Below, piece by piece: positions 36,921 to 46,159 of a stretch of 64,000 bases of DNA. Below the pieces are notes generated by a model. It was not told the origin of the DNA, did no database searches, and saw nothing but the letters and a program-made list of their open reading frames with translations. The position numbers were made by a program, and so were the translations under genes. Origin of the DNA: an uncultured Sphingomonadaceae bacterium (GTDB taxonomy: Bacteria > Pseudomonadota > Alphaproteobacteria > Sphingomonadales > Sphingomonadaceae); the NCBI GenBank assembly GCA_946479505.1, contig CAMLGC010000003.1, forward strand, positions 1 to 64,000. The letters are read 5' to 3'. The stretch's first letter is position 1. Every line of letters starts with the position of its first letter.

Positions 36921-39779
36921 CTAGCGCCGCTTCACCAGCATCTGCTTGCCCTCGTAAACGAGGCTGATCGCGCCCTTTTCGGTGAAATCGGGCGCCTTGG
37001 GCTGCTCCTTGCCGTAGAAGCGCACCGCGATCGCGCGCTTGCCGGGCATGCCGTCGTAGCTGCCCTCGCGTGCGCCGATGGTGAGGGTGCCGCTGTCTTC
37101 GTCCCAGGCAATCGGAATACGTGCGAAGCCGCCCTTCCTGTAGGCGCGGCTGGTGCCGTCGTCCTCGTAAAGCGCGAAGCTGCCGTCGGCGCCGGTGAAG
37201 ACGTGGAGCACGATTGCGCCGTCCGCGTCCTGCCCGACATATTGGATCGCGGGGCCGGTGGGGACGATCGAGCCGGCGCGGACGAAGAGCGGCATCCGCT
37301 CGCGTGGCGCATCGGCGGCGATCGTCTGCCCGCCTTCATGCCACGCGCCGGTGTTGAAATCGACCCAGTCGGCGCCCGCGGGGAGATAGACCTGCCGACT
37401 GCGCGCCTCGAACTCGGTAACGGGCGCGACGAGGAAGGCGTGGCCGAACAGATATTCGTCGTCGATACCCCAGGTCTTCTCGTCGGCGCCGAAATCCATC
37501 ACCAGCCCGCGCATGATGGTGCCGTCGTTGAACCAGGTGTTCGCGGCTTCCGTGTAGATATAGGGCATCAGCCGGTAGCGGAGCTGGTCGTACCAGACCA
37601 TCGCGTCGAGCATCTTCTCGTCGCCCGCCGCGATGTTGTAGATTTCGCGGTACGGGAACTCGCCGTGGCTGCGGAAGAGGGGCGAGAAGGCGCCGAACTG
37701 GAACCAGCGCAGGTTCAATTCGCGCCATTCGGGCTGGGCCTCGGGGCGCTGCTCCGAATAACGCTGCTCGACCGCGAAACCGCCGATGTCGTGCGTCCAG
37801 TTGGGGATGCCCGACATCGAGAGGTTGACGCCCGCCGAAATCTGCGCGCGCAGATCATACCAACGCGACGCCACATCGCCCGACCACAATGCCGCGCTCG
37901 CCCGCTGCAAACCGCCGAAACCCGAACGTGTCAGGATGAAGGGCCGCTTGTCGGGCTGCGCCTCGCGCAGGCCGTTCGCGACTCCCTCGGCATGGACGAG
38001 CGGGTAGGAGTTGAAGAGCGCCGCCGCGGGGCCGAACGCGGTCGGGCCCATGGTCTCGATGCGTTCCTCGATCGAAAGGTTCGAATGGATGTCGGGCTCG
38101 GTCGCGTCCATCCACCACGCGTCAAAGCCCTTGGAGACGAGCTTCTCCCGCATCTGCTCGAAATACATCTTGCGCGCGCCCGGCGCATAGACGTCGTAAT
38201 CGGTGTTGAGATAGCCGGGGCCGACCCAGTCCTTGTTCCCCATCTCGAGATTGCCCTGATAGAGCCAGCCGTGCGCGGCGAGCGCCTTGGCGTTCTCGGT
38301 GGTCGGATAGAATTTGGGCCAGACCGAAATCATGATGTGCCCGTTGAGCGCGTGGACCTCGTCCACCATGCCTTCGGGATCGGGGAAGCGCGTCTTGTCG
38401 AAGTCGTGGCTGCCCCACGCGTCTTCGGGCCAGTAGAACCAGTCCTGCACGATATTGTCGATCGGGATGCGGCGCTGCCGGTATTCGCGCAGCACGCCCA
38501 AAAGCTGCTCCTGGGTCTCGTAGCGCTGGCGGCTCTGCCAGAAGCCGTAGGCCCATTTGGGCATCAGCGTCGCCTTGCCGGTGAGCGCGCGATAGCCGGC
38601 GATCGCACCGTCGATGCTGCCGGCGAGCGTGACGTAATAGTCGATGCCCTTGGCGACGTCGGAGGTCATCCAGAGCGAATGGCGGTCGGCTTCGAGGAGC
38701 GGGCCGTTGTGGAAGAAGGCCATGTAGCCGGCGTTCGGCTCCCACTCGATGCGAATCTTGACCGGCTTGCCCGCCGTCATCGGCAGCTCGACATTGTGGA
38801 ACCAGGGATTCCAGTTCTGCCGCCAGCGGTCGAGCACCAGCTTGCCGTCGGCGTAGAGCTTGAAATAGCTCGAGGCGTAGAGGCGAAATTTGTGGACGCC
38901 GGTTTCGTCCGCGGTGACTTCGCCGGTCCACACCACCTTCTGCTGCTGCGTCGCGACGCCCGCGGTGTTCTGGCCGGTGCCGGCAGAGGCTTTGGTGGTT
39001 GCCTTGCCCGCTTCCGGCCATTTCTCCTGATCTCGGATGAACTGGTAATCGATCACGCGCTCCTGCCGACTCACCGCGAGATTGCCGCCCAGATAGTAAT
39101 CGGCCTTCCAGCCGGGCTTGCCGCCGCTCGTCACGGAGAGGTCGTCGCCGACGGGTGCGTAGGGGCGGGGATTGCCGAAGCGGCTGATCCCGTCATTGTC
39201 CCACAAGAGGCCGTATCCCCTGGTCGAGACGACGAAGGGGATGGCGATATCCATGTTGTGCTGGGCGAGCTCGACGTCCTCGCCGTTATAGTTCATCTGG
39301 CTGTTCTGGTGCTGGCCGAGGCCGTAGAAACCCTCGTCGGTGCCGCGATTGAACTGCTGGCTGACGGTAAAATAGGGTTTGCCCTCGATCGATACCGGCG
39401 CGAACGGCGCGCGAGGGGATTCGGTGAGCACGGGTTTGCCCGCATCGTCGAGGAAGCTGACCTGACCATCGGAGAGGCGGATGCGCGCGCTGGTATCGGG
39501 GAGGGTGAGGGTGACATAGCCATCGGCCTCGGCGATCGCAGGGTCGCCGGTGGGCTCGGCGATCACCATCAGGCTTTCGGGGAGCGTGGAGAAGTCGGTG
39601 CCGGGCACGGCGCTCACGCGGAAGCGATCGTCGCCGTAGGCGAGCACGCGGACGCGCTTCGCGGGGCCGGTGTCGGGCGTCACCACCACGCCGTGCGGCA
39701 CGCGCGTAACCTCGGCCGCCTGCGCGGCCGCAGCCAGCCCGATCGCCGCGACGCTCGCGAGCATCCATGTGCGCATCAC
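36921..39779 (-). CDS. GH31 alpha-xylosidase-type glycoside hydrolase with PA14 insert
   Basis: Exported 952-residue GH31 enzyme, most like alpha-xylosidases acting on xyloglucan oligosaccharides. Order: signal peptide (to about residue 22), N-terminal beta-domain, a PA14-like insert at ~225-365 (VVWTGEVTADETGVHKFRLY onwards), the catalytic barrel with nucleophile Asp558 in WWMDATEPD and acid/base Asp635 in WSGDVASRW, and C-terminal beta-domains. The PA14 insert is known in xyloglucan-active GH31 enzymes such as Cellvibrio Xyl31A. It overlaps the upstream GH35 gene by 4 nt (ATGA), so the two are made together. Confidence 0.92.
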   Translation of the reverse strand: MMRTWMLASVAAIGLAAAAQAAEVTRVPHGVVVTPDTGPAKRVRVLAYGDDRFRVSAVPGTDFSTLPESLMVIAEPTGDPAIAEADGYVTLTLPDTSARIRLSDGQVSFLDDAGKPVLTESPRAPFAPVSIEGKPYFTVSQQFNRGTDEGFYGLGQHQNSQMNYNGEDVELAQHNMDIAIPFVVSTRGYGLLWDNDGISRFGNPRPYAPVGDDLSVTSGGKPGWKADYYLGGNLAVSRQERVIDYQFIRDQEKWPEAGKATTKASAGTGQNTAGVATQQQKVVWTGEVTADETGVHKFRLYASSYFKLYADGKLVLDRWRQNWNPWFHNVELPMTAGKPVKIRIEWEPNAGYMAFFHNGPLLEADRHSLWMTSDVAKGIDYYVTLAGSIDGAIAGYRALTGKATLMPKWAYGFWQSRQRYETQEQLLGVLREYRQRRIPIDNIVQDWFYWPEDAWGSHDFDKTRFPDPEGMVDEVHALNGHIMISVWPKFYPTTENAKALAAHGWLYQGNLEMGNKDWVGPGYLNTDYDVYAPGARKMYFEQMREKLVSKGFDAWWMDATEPDIHSNLSIEERIETMGPTAFGPAAALFNSYPLVHAEGVANGLREAQPDKRPFILTRSGFGGLQRASAALWSGDVASRWYDLRAQISAGVNLSMSGIPNWTHDIGGFAVEQRYSEQRPEAQPEWRELNLRWFQFGAFSPLFRSHGEFPYREIYNIAAGDEKMLDAMVWYDQLRYRLMPYIYTEAANTWFNDGTIMRGLVMDFGADEKTWGIDDEYLFGHAFLVAPVTEFEARSRQVYLPAGADWVDFNTGAWHEGGQTIAADAPRERMPLFVRAGSIVPTGPAIQYVGQDADGAIVLHVFTGADGSFALYEDDGTSRAYRKGGFARIPIAWDEDSGTLTIGAREGSYDGMPGKRAIAVRFYGKEQPKAPDFTEKGAISLVYEGKQMLVKRR

Positions 39780-41386
39780 TCGAACCTCCCCATTTCAACC
39801 CGGAGCATCACCGGCGTGCCGGTGAAATTGAGCCCGTAATCGGTCTGGTCGCCGTTCCAGACGCGCTCGAACATCCAGCGTCCGTCGGGGGCGAAATGCC
39901 CCTCCTCGACGCGCACGATCATGCCGTTTTCGCCCTCGTTCGCGGCGAAACGCATGCGCACGTTGGCGCCGGCGACGAGGAACGTGTCGGGAGCGAGCTG
40001 CGCGACCACGCCGCCGCCGACGGGCTTGCCGGTGGTGGGCGCCGGGTCTTTCTCGATCCACGTCCAGTCGCGCTCGCCCATCTGCCATTGGTCGAACTGC
40101 GCGGTGATCTTCCACGCGCCCATCACCGTCGACTGGTCTGCGGCGTCCTTGTCCTTCGCGACGCCCCAGGTCGGGTGCTCGAACGCGATCTTCGCCCAGG
40201 CGCGCTGTATCGGCGCGAAGAGCGCGTAGTTCGACGCGAACGCCTCGATCGTCGCGGGGTCGAGCGTCTTCGTGCCGAGCGGATAATTGTTGTAGCCGGT
40301 TGCATCCATCCCGAACGGCGCGAAGCCGATCGCGCCCTTGCCGAGCGCTGCCCAGAAGAAGCGGGCATAGTCGGCGGCGTTGCCGAGCTCGGGCACCAAC
40401 AGCGCGTTGTCGGCGCGCGCATACAGATCGAGATACCTTACGAATGCGTCGTGGTCGCGGTTGTAGATGTCGGGCGCGACCAGATCGAGGTGCGGCGCGC
40501 CCGCCTTCCAGATGTCGATCACGTTCCAGTTGGGTCCGCCGCTCTGCACGCCGGTGGGAGTCGGCTGGGTGAAGGGGTCGCTGAGCGACGCGTTGGCGTA
40601 CATCGGCAGCGGCTTGACCGCCTTGCCCGCGGCGGCGATCGCGTCGACGTAGCGCGCGGTGTACCAGCTATTGAACGCCTGCTCGGCGATTCCGCCGAAC
40701 ACCTGCGTCCACGTCCCCGGCTCTTTGCCCAACGCGCGCACCAGCTCGGCCGGGACCGCGCCGGCGAACAGGCGATTGCCTTCGGCCGAATAGTCGCGCG
40801 GGACGCCGTAGCTGCCGGTCTCGTTCTCGACCTGCACCATGAGCACGGTATTGTGGGAATCGGCCGCCTTGAGGTGTTTCATCAATTCGACGAACGCGCG
40901 CTTGTCGGCGGCGAGCGTCGTTTCGGCGAGCGGAGAGAGCGAATAATGGGGTGAGCCGTCGGGCGCGCGCATCCGGGGGAAACGCGTGTCGTCGGTCTTG
41001 ACCCATTCGGGCGCGTAGCTGGGGCTGCCGTTCTTCCACGTCGCGAACCACAGCAGCACCAGCCGCACGTCGTGGGCGCGGGCTTGATCGAGCAGCGTAT
41101 CGACGAAGGTGAAATCGAAGCGACCTTCCTCGGGCTCGATCTGCTCCCAGGCGATCGGCATTTCGACCGTGTTGGCATGGAGCGCTTCGATCACCGGCCA
41201 CACCCTGGGAAGCGCGGCGGCGTAGTTGCTCGAATTGTTGACCTGCGCGCCGAGCATCAGGAACGGCGCGCCGTCGACGATCAGCGCATGATGCCCGTTG
41301 CGCGTGGCGATCGATGGCGTCTGGGCATGCGCAGGTAGCGCTAACAAAAAGGCCGAAACGGCAGTCAAAAACACGCTGCGGCACAT
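39776..41386 (-). CDS. GH35 beta-galactosidase (DUF5597 type), exported
   Basis: A 536-residue exported GH35 enzyme that should remove terminal beta-galactose. A signal peptide ends at PAHAQ (residue 22). Then come the barrel motifs GAQVNNSSNY, PIAWEQIEPEEG, the acid/base region QVENETGSYG (~185-194), the nucleophile Glu333 in VPELGN, and a C-terminal beta-domain typical of DUF5597 proteins. With the co-translated GH31 it forms a two-step side-chain removal unit of the kind seen in xyloglucan loci. A palindromic operator-like site lies inside its signal-peptide codons. Confidence 0.9.
   Translation of the reverse strand: MCRSVFLTAVSAFLLALPAHAQTPSIATRNGHHALIVDGAPFLMLGAQVNNSSNYAAALPRVWPVIEALHANTVEMPIAWEQIEPEEGRFDFTFVDTLLDQARAHDVRLVLLWFATWKNGSPSYAPEWVKTDDTRFPRMRAPDGSPHYSLSPLAETTLAADKRAFVELMKHLKAADSHNTVLMVQVENETGSYGVPRDYSAEGNRLFAGAVPAELVRALGKEPGTWTQVFGGIAEQAFNSWYTARYVDAIAAAGKAVKPLPMYANASLSDPFTQPTPTGVQSGGPNWNVIDIWKAGAPHLDLVAPDIYNRDHDAFVRYLDLYARADNALLVPELGNAADYARFFWAALGKGAIGFAPFGMDATGYNNYPLGTKTLDPATIEAFASNYALFAPIQRAWAKIAFEHPTWGVAKDKDAADQSTVMGAWKITAQFDQWQMGERDWTWIEKDPAPTTGKPVGGGVVAQLAPDTFLVAGANVRMRFAANEGENGMIVRVEEGHFAPDGRWMFERVWNGDQTDYGLNFTGTPVMLRVEMGRFE
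41333..41346. promoter_or_regulatory. xyl-box-like palindrome in GH35 signal-peptide codons
   Basis: AGGTAGCGCTAACA matches 13 of 14 bases of the Xanthomonas xyl-box (TGGTAGCGCTAACA), a LacI-type operator class, as recalled from the literature. It lies 40-53 nt inside the GH35 coding sequence and forces TTA and CTA leucine codons, which are otherwise rare here. No LacI-family gene is in the window. Confidence 0.5.
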
Positions 41387-41445
41387 GTCGGATCCCCCCG
41401 CCAGTGAATCGCGGTCTCGTGCCGCGCGGGCTATATGCTGGCGGC

Positions 41446-41469
41446 AAAAGACCGCTGGCGCAAGCGGTC
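41446..41469 (-). terminator. Intrinsic terminator of the efflux operon
   Basis: Read on the minus strand, GACCGCT and AGCGGTC form a 7-bp stem with a 6-nt loop followed by TTTT. The stem overlaps the stop codon of the outer-membrane factor gene and separates the efflux operon from the GH35-GH31 operon. Confidence 0.6.
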
Positions 41470-42937
41470 AGCCGTTGGGGTCGGTCGCAATCGACGTGGG
41501 AACCGGCCCGTCCTCGGTGGCCGAAAGCATCGAATCGCCTCCCAGCACGCGGTAGAGCGTGACGAGATTGGTCGCCTCGGCGAGCCGCGTCGCCACCAGC
41601 GAGCGCTGCGCACTGTAGAGCGAACGCTGCGCTGTGAGGCTCTGGAGGAAGGTGTCGATCCCGCCGCGATAGCGCGCGTCGGAAAGGCGGTAATTGTCGT
41701 CCGCCGCCGCGACCAGCCGCTCCTGCGCGGCGACCTGATCGGCGATCGTCCCGCGCCGCGCGAGCGCGTCCGAGACCTCGCGGAAGGCGATCTGGATCGC
41801 CTGCTCGTAGCCGGCGAGCGCGGCGTCGCGCTCCGCCTCGCTCTGGGCTACGCCCGCCCGGCCCGCGCCGGCACGGAAGATGGGGTAGCTGACGCTGGGG
41901 CTCACCGACCAGTTGAACGCGCCGCCGGTGAAGAGCGAACTCAACGCCGTGCTGGCGACGCCGAGCAGCCCGGTGAGCGAGATGCGCGGGAACAGCGCCG
42001 CGCGCGCCGCGCCGATCTGCGCACTGGCCGAACGGAGCTGATATTCGGCCTGCACCACGTCCGGCCGGCGGAGCAGGATCGCCGAATCGAGGCCGGCCGG
42101 AAGCTCGTTCACGGTCGGCGCGGCGCGCTGGATCGATTCGGGCAGCAGCGCGGGATCGATCGGTGCGCCGACGAGGAGTTGCAGCGCATTGACGTCCTGC
42201 GCGAGCAGCGTCGTCTGTTCGGCAAGATCGGACTGCGCCTGTGCGAGGACGAGCTCGGCCTGGCGCAGATCGGTGCGCGGTGCGATGCCGCCCTCGAGCC
42301 GCGCGCGGGTGAGCTCGACGCTGCGCTGCGCGTTCGCGGCGGTATCCCCGGCGATCGCGAGCAGACTGTTGTCGGCGGCGTAGGTCAGCCAGGTGCTCGC
42401 AATGTCGCCGACCAGCGTCAGCCGCGTCGCGCGCGCTGCCGCCTCGGTCGCGAAATACGTATCGAGCGCGGCATCGCTCAGCGAACGGACGCGGCCGAAC
42501 AGGTCGATCTCGAACGCGTTCACGCCGATATCGGCCGAATAGCTCTCGTCCGGTCGCGAGAAATTGCCCGCGCCCGCGCCGTTCCCCGCTCCGTTGTCGC
42601 CGCCGCCGGTGAAGGTCGCGCCCGCGCTCGCATCGATCTCGGGCAGAATCTCGGCGCGCTGGATGTGATATTGCGCGCGTGCGCGGGCGATGTTGGCCGC
42701 CGCGATGCGGAGGTCGCGATTGTTGGCGAGCGCCTGCTCGATCAGCCGTTGGAGCCGCGGATCCTCGAAAATGTCCTGATAGGTGACGCTCGGCAGTGCG
42801 GCTTCCTGCTGGGCGAGATACGCGTCGCCGACCGGCCAGCTCGGCGGCACCGGAAGCGCGGGCCGATCGTAATGCGGCGCCATCGAGCAGGCGCCGAGCG
42901 AGACGCAGGCGAGGAGGAGGGCGGCGCGGCGGATCAT
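41468..42937 (-). CDS. RND efflux outer-membrane factor (OprM/NodT family lipoprotein)
   Basis: Outer-membrane channel of a tripartite multidrug efflux system, 489 residues. The lipobox VSLGACS at about residue 14-20 marks a lipoprotein. Two TolC-type repeats follow (IARARAQYHIQRAEILPEID... and the second copy with LRSASAQIGAARAALFPRI). It overlaps the pump gene by 4 nt and is the last gene of the adaptor-pump-channel operon. Confidence 0.94.
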   Translation of the reverse strand: MIRRAALLLACVSLGACSMAPHYDRPALPVPPSWPVGDAYLAQQEAALPSVTYQDIFEDPRLQRLIEQALANNRDLRIAAANIARARAQYHIQRAEILPEIDASAGATFTGGGDNGAGNGAGAGNFSRPDESYSADIGVNAFEIDLFGRVRSLSDAALDTYFATEAAARATRLTLVGDIASTWLTYAADNSLLAIAGDTAANAQRSVELTRARLEGGIAPRTDLRQAELVLAQAQSDLAEQTTLLAQDVNALQLLVGAPIDPALLPESIQRAAPTVNELPAGLDSAILLRRPDVVQAEYQLRSASAQIGAARAALFPRISLTGLLGVASTALSSLFTGGAFNWSVSPSVSYPIFRAGAGRAGVAQSEAERDAALAGYEQAIQIAFREVSDALARRGTIADQVAAQERLVAAADDNYRLSDARYRGGIDTFLQSLTAQRSLYSAQRSLVATRLAEATNLVTLYRVLGGDSMLSATEDGPVPTSIATDPNG

Positions 42938-45900
42938 GCGGCGGGCTCCGGCTCGGGCGCATCGGGAGAGGGCGGGGGCGTCTCGCCTTCGTCATGGTGA
43001 TGCAGTTTGGCGAGTGTGTCGCGCGTCGTGCGGCGCACCAGCACGAAGAAGAGCGGGATGTAGAAGATCGCGAGGATCGTCGCGGTCAGCATGCCGCCGA
43101 TCACCGAGGTGCCGATCGCGATGCGGCTGTTCGCGCCCGCGCCGGTCGAGATGGCGAGCGGCAGCACGCCGAAGATGAAGGCGAAGCTCGTCATCAGGAT
43201 CGGCCGCAGGCGGATGCGCGCCGCCTCGAGCGCGGCGTCGATCACGCGCTTGCCCTGCTTTTCCGCCTGCTCGGCGAACTCGATCATCAGGATCGCGTTC
43301 TTGGACGCCAGCCCCATCGTCGTCAGCAGGCCGATCTGCATATAGACATCGTTCTCCAGCCCTCTGAGCGTCACCGCGAACACCGCGCCGACCAGGCCCA
43401 GGGGAATGATGAGCAGCACCGCGACCGGAATCGTCCAGCTTTCATAGAGCGCCGCGAGGCACAGAAAGACGACGAGAAGCGACATGCCGTAGAGCAACGG
43501 CGCCTGACCCGACGAGATCTGCTCCTGGTACGAAAGCCCGCTCCACGCGACGCTGGTGCCGGGAAGTTTGCTCGCGAGCTCGGCAATCCGGTCCATCGCC
43601 TCGCCCGAGCTGGTGCCGGGTGCCGCCTGGCCCTGAATCTCGTACGAGGGCAGCCCCTGGAAACGCGACAGCGAGGTCGGCGCTTCCTGCCACGATGTCG
43701 TCGCGAATGAGGAGAACGGCGCCATCTCGCCGTTCTGGCTGCGGACATACCAGTAAGCGAGGTCGGACGGCTCGGAGCGATAGGGCGCGTCGCCCTGCAC
43801 GAACACGCGCTTGACGCGCCCGCGATCGATGAAGTCGTTGACGTAGCGCCCGCCCCACGCGGTCGAGAGCGTGGTGTTGACGTCGCCCTGACTGAGCCCG
43901 AGCACCGCCAGCTTCTGCTGGTCGATATCGACGTGGACGGTCGGCACGTCGGGCAGTTCGGAGGCGCGTACGCCGACGAAATGCGGGTCCTCCATCGCCT
44001 GGCCGAGCAGCTTGTCGCGCGCGGCCTGGAACTTCTCGCGCGTCAGTCCGCCCGAATTCTGCAATTCGAGGGTGAAGCCGTTCGACTGGCCAAGTCCGCG
44101 GATCGGCGGCGGCACCAGCGCGAAAACCTGCGCGTCGCGAAGGCCGCTGAGCGCGCCGGACATGCGGTTGGAGATCGCCTCGGCGCTGTTCTCGTGCCCC
44201 TCGCGCTCGGACCAGGGCGCGAGCGAGACGAAGCCGATACCGACATTCTCGCCGCCGCCGCCACCGCCGCCGAAGCCCGAGACGGTGAAGACATGGCCGA
44301 CATTGTCGCCCTCGTTCTGGAACAGATACTGCTCGATCGCCTTCTGTACCTCGAGCGAGCGCGGCTGCGTGGCACCGGGCGGCAGGCGGAACTGGACGAT
44401 CGCGCCACCCTGGTCCTCGGTCGGCAGGAAGCTCGTCGGCAGGCGGAAGAACATGAGCGCCAGCACCGCGACGACGATCGCGTAGATGACGAGGAAGAGG
44501 AGCTTCTTCTCGACCGTGTAGCGGACCGCGCCCTGATATTTGTCGACCGTATAGTCGAAGCCGCGGTTGAACCGATCGCGCGCCCTCTCGCCCCATTGCC
44601 GCGCCTTGGGGAAGCGCCGGGCAACGAAGCCTTCGCGCTGATCCTGCTCGCGCTTGAGCAGGGTTGCGCACAGCGCCGGCGACAGGATCAGCGCGACGAG
44701 CACCGACAGCACCATCGCCGACACGATCGTCAGCGAGAACTGGCGATAGATCACGCCGGTCGAGCCGCCGAAGAAGGCCATCGGCAGGAACACCGCCGAC
44801 AGCACGAGCGCGATCGCGATCAGCGCAACCTGAATTTCGTTCATCGACTGAACGGTCGCGTCGCGCGGGCTCATATCGGGATTTTCGTCCATCACCCGCT
44901 CGACATTCTCGACGACGACGATCGCATCGTCGACGAGCAGGCCGATCGCGAGCACGAGCCCGAACAGCGTCAGCGAGTTGATCGAGAATCCCGCGACGGC
45001 GAAGATCGCGAAGGTGCCGAGCAGCACCACCGGCACGGCGATCGCGGGGATCAAGGTCGCGCGCCAGCTTTGCAGGAAGACGAAGATAACGAGGACGACG
45101 AGCACGATCGCCTCGAACAAGGTCTTCACCACCTCCTCGATCGAAAGCTTGATGAAGTCGGTCGAATCGAACGGGAAGGCGATCTCGAGCCCCGGCGGGA
45201 AGTCTTGCGCGCGCTCGGTGATCGCGTCCTTGACGATCTCGGCGGTGGTGAGCGCGTCGGCGCCGGGCGCGAGATAGACGCCGATGCCGGCGCCAGGATG
45301 CCCGTCGACGCGGCTCAGGAAGGCATAGCTTTCGGAGCCGAGCTCGACGCGCGCGACGTCCGACAGGTGGACAGTCGCGCCGTTGGGATCGGTCTTGAGG
45401 ATGATGTTGCGGAATTGCTCGGGCGTCTGAAGTCGCGATTGCGCGGTGACGGTCGCGCTGATCATCTGGCCTTCGGGCGCCGGCTGCTGGCCGATTGCGC
45501 CCGCGGCGATCTCGGTATTCTGCGCCTGGATGGCGGCGATCACGTCGCCGGGCATCAGCGAGAACGAGCGCAGCTTATTCGGATCGAGCCAGATGCGCAT
45601 CGCATATTCGGCGCCGAACACGTTGGTCTCGCCGACGCCGGGCAGGCGCCCGATCTCATCGACCAGATTGGTGCTCAGATAGTCCGCAACATCGACGTTG
45701 GTGCGCGTGTCCGTCGTATCATAGACCGCCGCGATCAGCAGGAAGTCGGGGTTCGACTTGGTGACGGTCAGCCCCTGCTGCTGCACCTGCTGGGGCAGCC
45801 GGGGCAGCGCCTGCTGCACCTTGTTCTGCACCTGCACCTGCGCGATGTCGGGGTTGGTGCCCTTCTCGAACGTTGCCGAGATCGAGGCGCGGCCCGACGA

Positions 45901-46152
45901 CGACGAGCTCGAGCTGAAATAGAGCAGCCCGTCGATCCCGGTGAGCTGCTGCTCGATCACCTGCGTCACCGAATTCTGGAGCGTCTCGGCCGAGGCGCCC
46001 GGATAGTGCGCGCGGATGTTGATCTGCGGCGGCGCGACGTCCGGATATTGTGCAATCGGCAGCGACATGATCGCGCCGACACCCACCAGCATCGTGATGA
46101 TCGCGATGACCCAGGCGAAGATGGGCCGGTCGATGAAGATCCGCGACAGCAT
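42934..46152 (-). CDS. RND multidrug efflux pump (AcrB/MexB family)
   Basis: Inner-membrane proton-driven pump of the HAE1 family, 1072 residues. The paired aspartates of the proton relay are in LAIGLLVDDAIVVVENVER, and the N-terminus (FIDRPIFAWVIAIITMLVG) and the second-half TM4 region are typical. The periplasmic part has a short Gly-rich stretch (GFGGGGGGGENVG). It sits 7 nt after the adaptor gene. The likely substrates are hydrophobic drugs, dyes or aromatic compounds; specificity is not readable. Confidence 0.96.
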   Translation of the reverse strand: MLSRIFIDRPIFAWVIAIITMLVGVGAIMSLPIAQYPDVAPPQINIRAHYPGASAETLQNSVTQVIEQQLTGIDGLLYFSSSSSSSGRASISATFEKGTNPDIAQVQVQNKVQQALPRLPQQVQQQGLTVTKSNPDFLLIAAVYDTTDTRTNVDVADYLSTNLVDEIGRLPGVGETNVFGAEYAMRIWLDPNKLRSFSLMPGDVIAAIQAQNTEIAAGAIGQQPAPEGQMISATVTAQSRLQTPEQFRNIILKTDPNGATVHLSDVARVELGSESYAFLSRVDGHPGAGIGVYLAPGADALTTAEIVKDAITERAQDFPPGLEIAFPFDSTDFIKLSIEEVVKTLFEAIVLVVLVIFVFLQSWRATLIPAIAVPVVLLGTFAIFAVAGFSINSLTLFGLVLAIGLLVDDAIVVVENVERVMDENPDMSPRDATVQSMNEIQVALIAIALVLSAVFLPMAFFGGSTGVIYRQFSLTIVSAMVLSVLVALILSPALCATLLKREQDQREGFVARRFPKARQWGERARDRFNRGFDYTVDKYQGAVRYTVEKKLLFLVIYAIVVAVLALMFFRLPTSFLPTEDQGGAIVQFRLPPGATQPRSLEVQKAIEQYLFQNEGDNVGHVFTVSGFGGGGGGGENVGIGFVSLAPWSEREGHENSAEAISNRMSGALSGLRDAQVFALVPPPIRGLGQSNGFTLELQNSGGLTREKFQAARDKLLGQAMEDPHFVGVRASELPDVPTVHVDIDQQKLAVLGLSQGDVNTTLSTAWGGRYVNDFIDRGRVKRVFVQGDAPYRSEPSDLAYWYVRSQNGEMAPFSSFATTSWQEAPTSLSRFQGLPSYEIQGQAAPGTSSGEAMDRIAELASKLPGTSVAWSGLSYQEQISSGQAPLLYGMSLLVVFLCLAALYESWTIPVAVLLIIPLGLVGAVFAVTLRGLENDVYMQIGLLTTMGLASKNAILMIEFAEQAEKQGKRVIDAALEAARIRLRPILMTSFAFIFGVLPLAISTGAGANSRIAIGTSVIGGMLTATILAIFYIPLFFVLVRRTTRDTLAKLHHHDEGETPPPSPDAPEPEPAA

Positions 46153-46159
46153 CGGACGA

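Noticed and set aside
37203..39839. Very long plus-strand open frame antisense to the GH31 gene
   Set aside because: It mirrors the codon structure of a clear GH31 enzyme. Its translation is His/Arg/Asp-rich with no domain, as expected for antisense frames in GC-rich DNA.
40668..42995. Minus-strand open frame running across the GH35, outer-membrane factor and pump genes
   Set aside because: It is out of frame with all three recognised genes, crosses their terminator and has Arg-rich non-protein composition.
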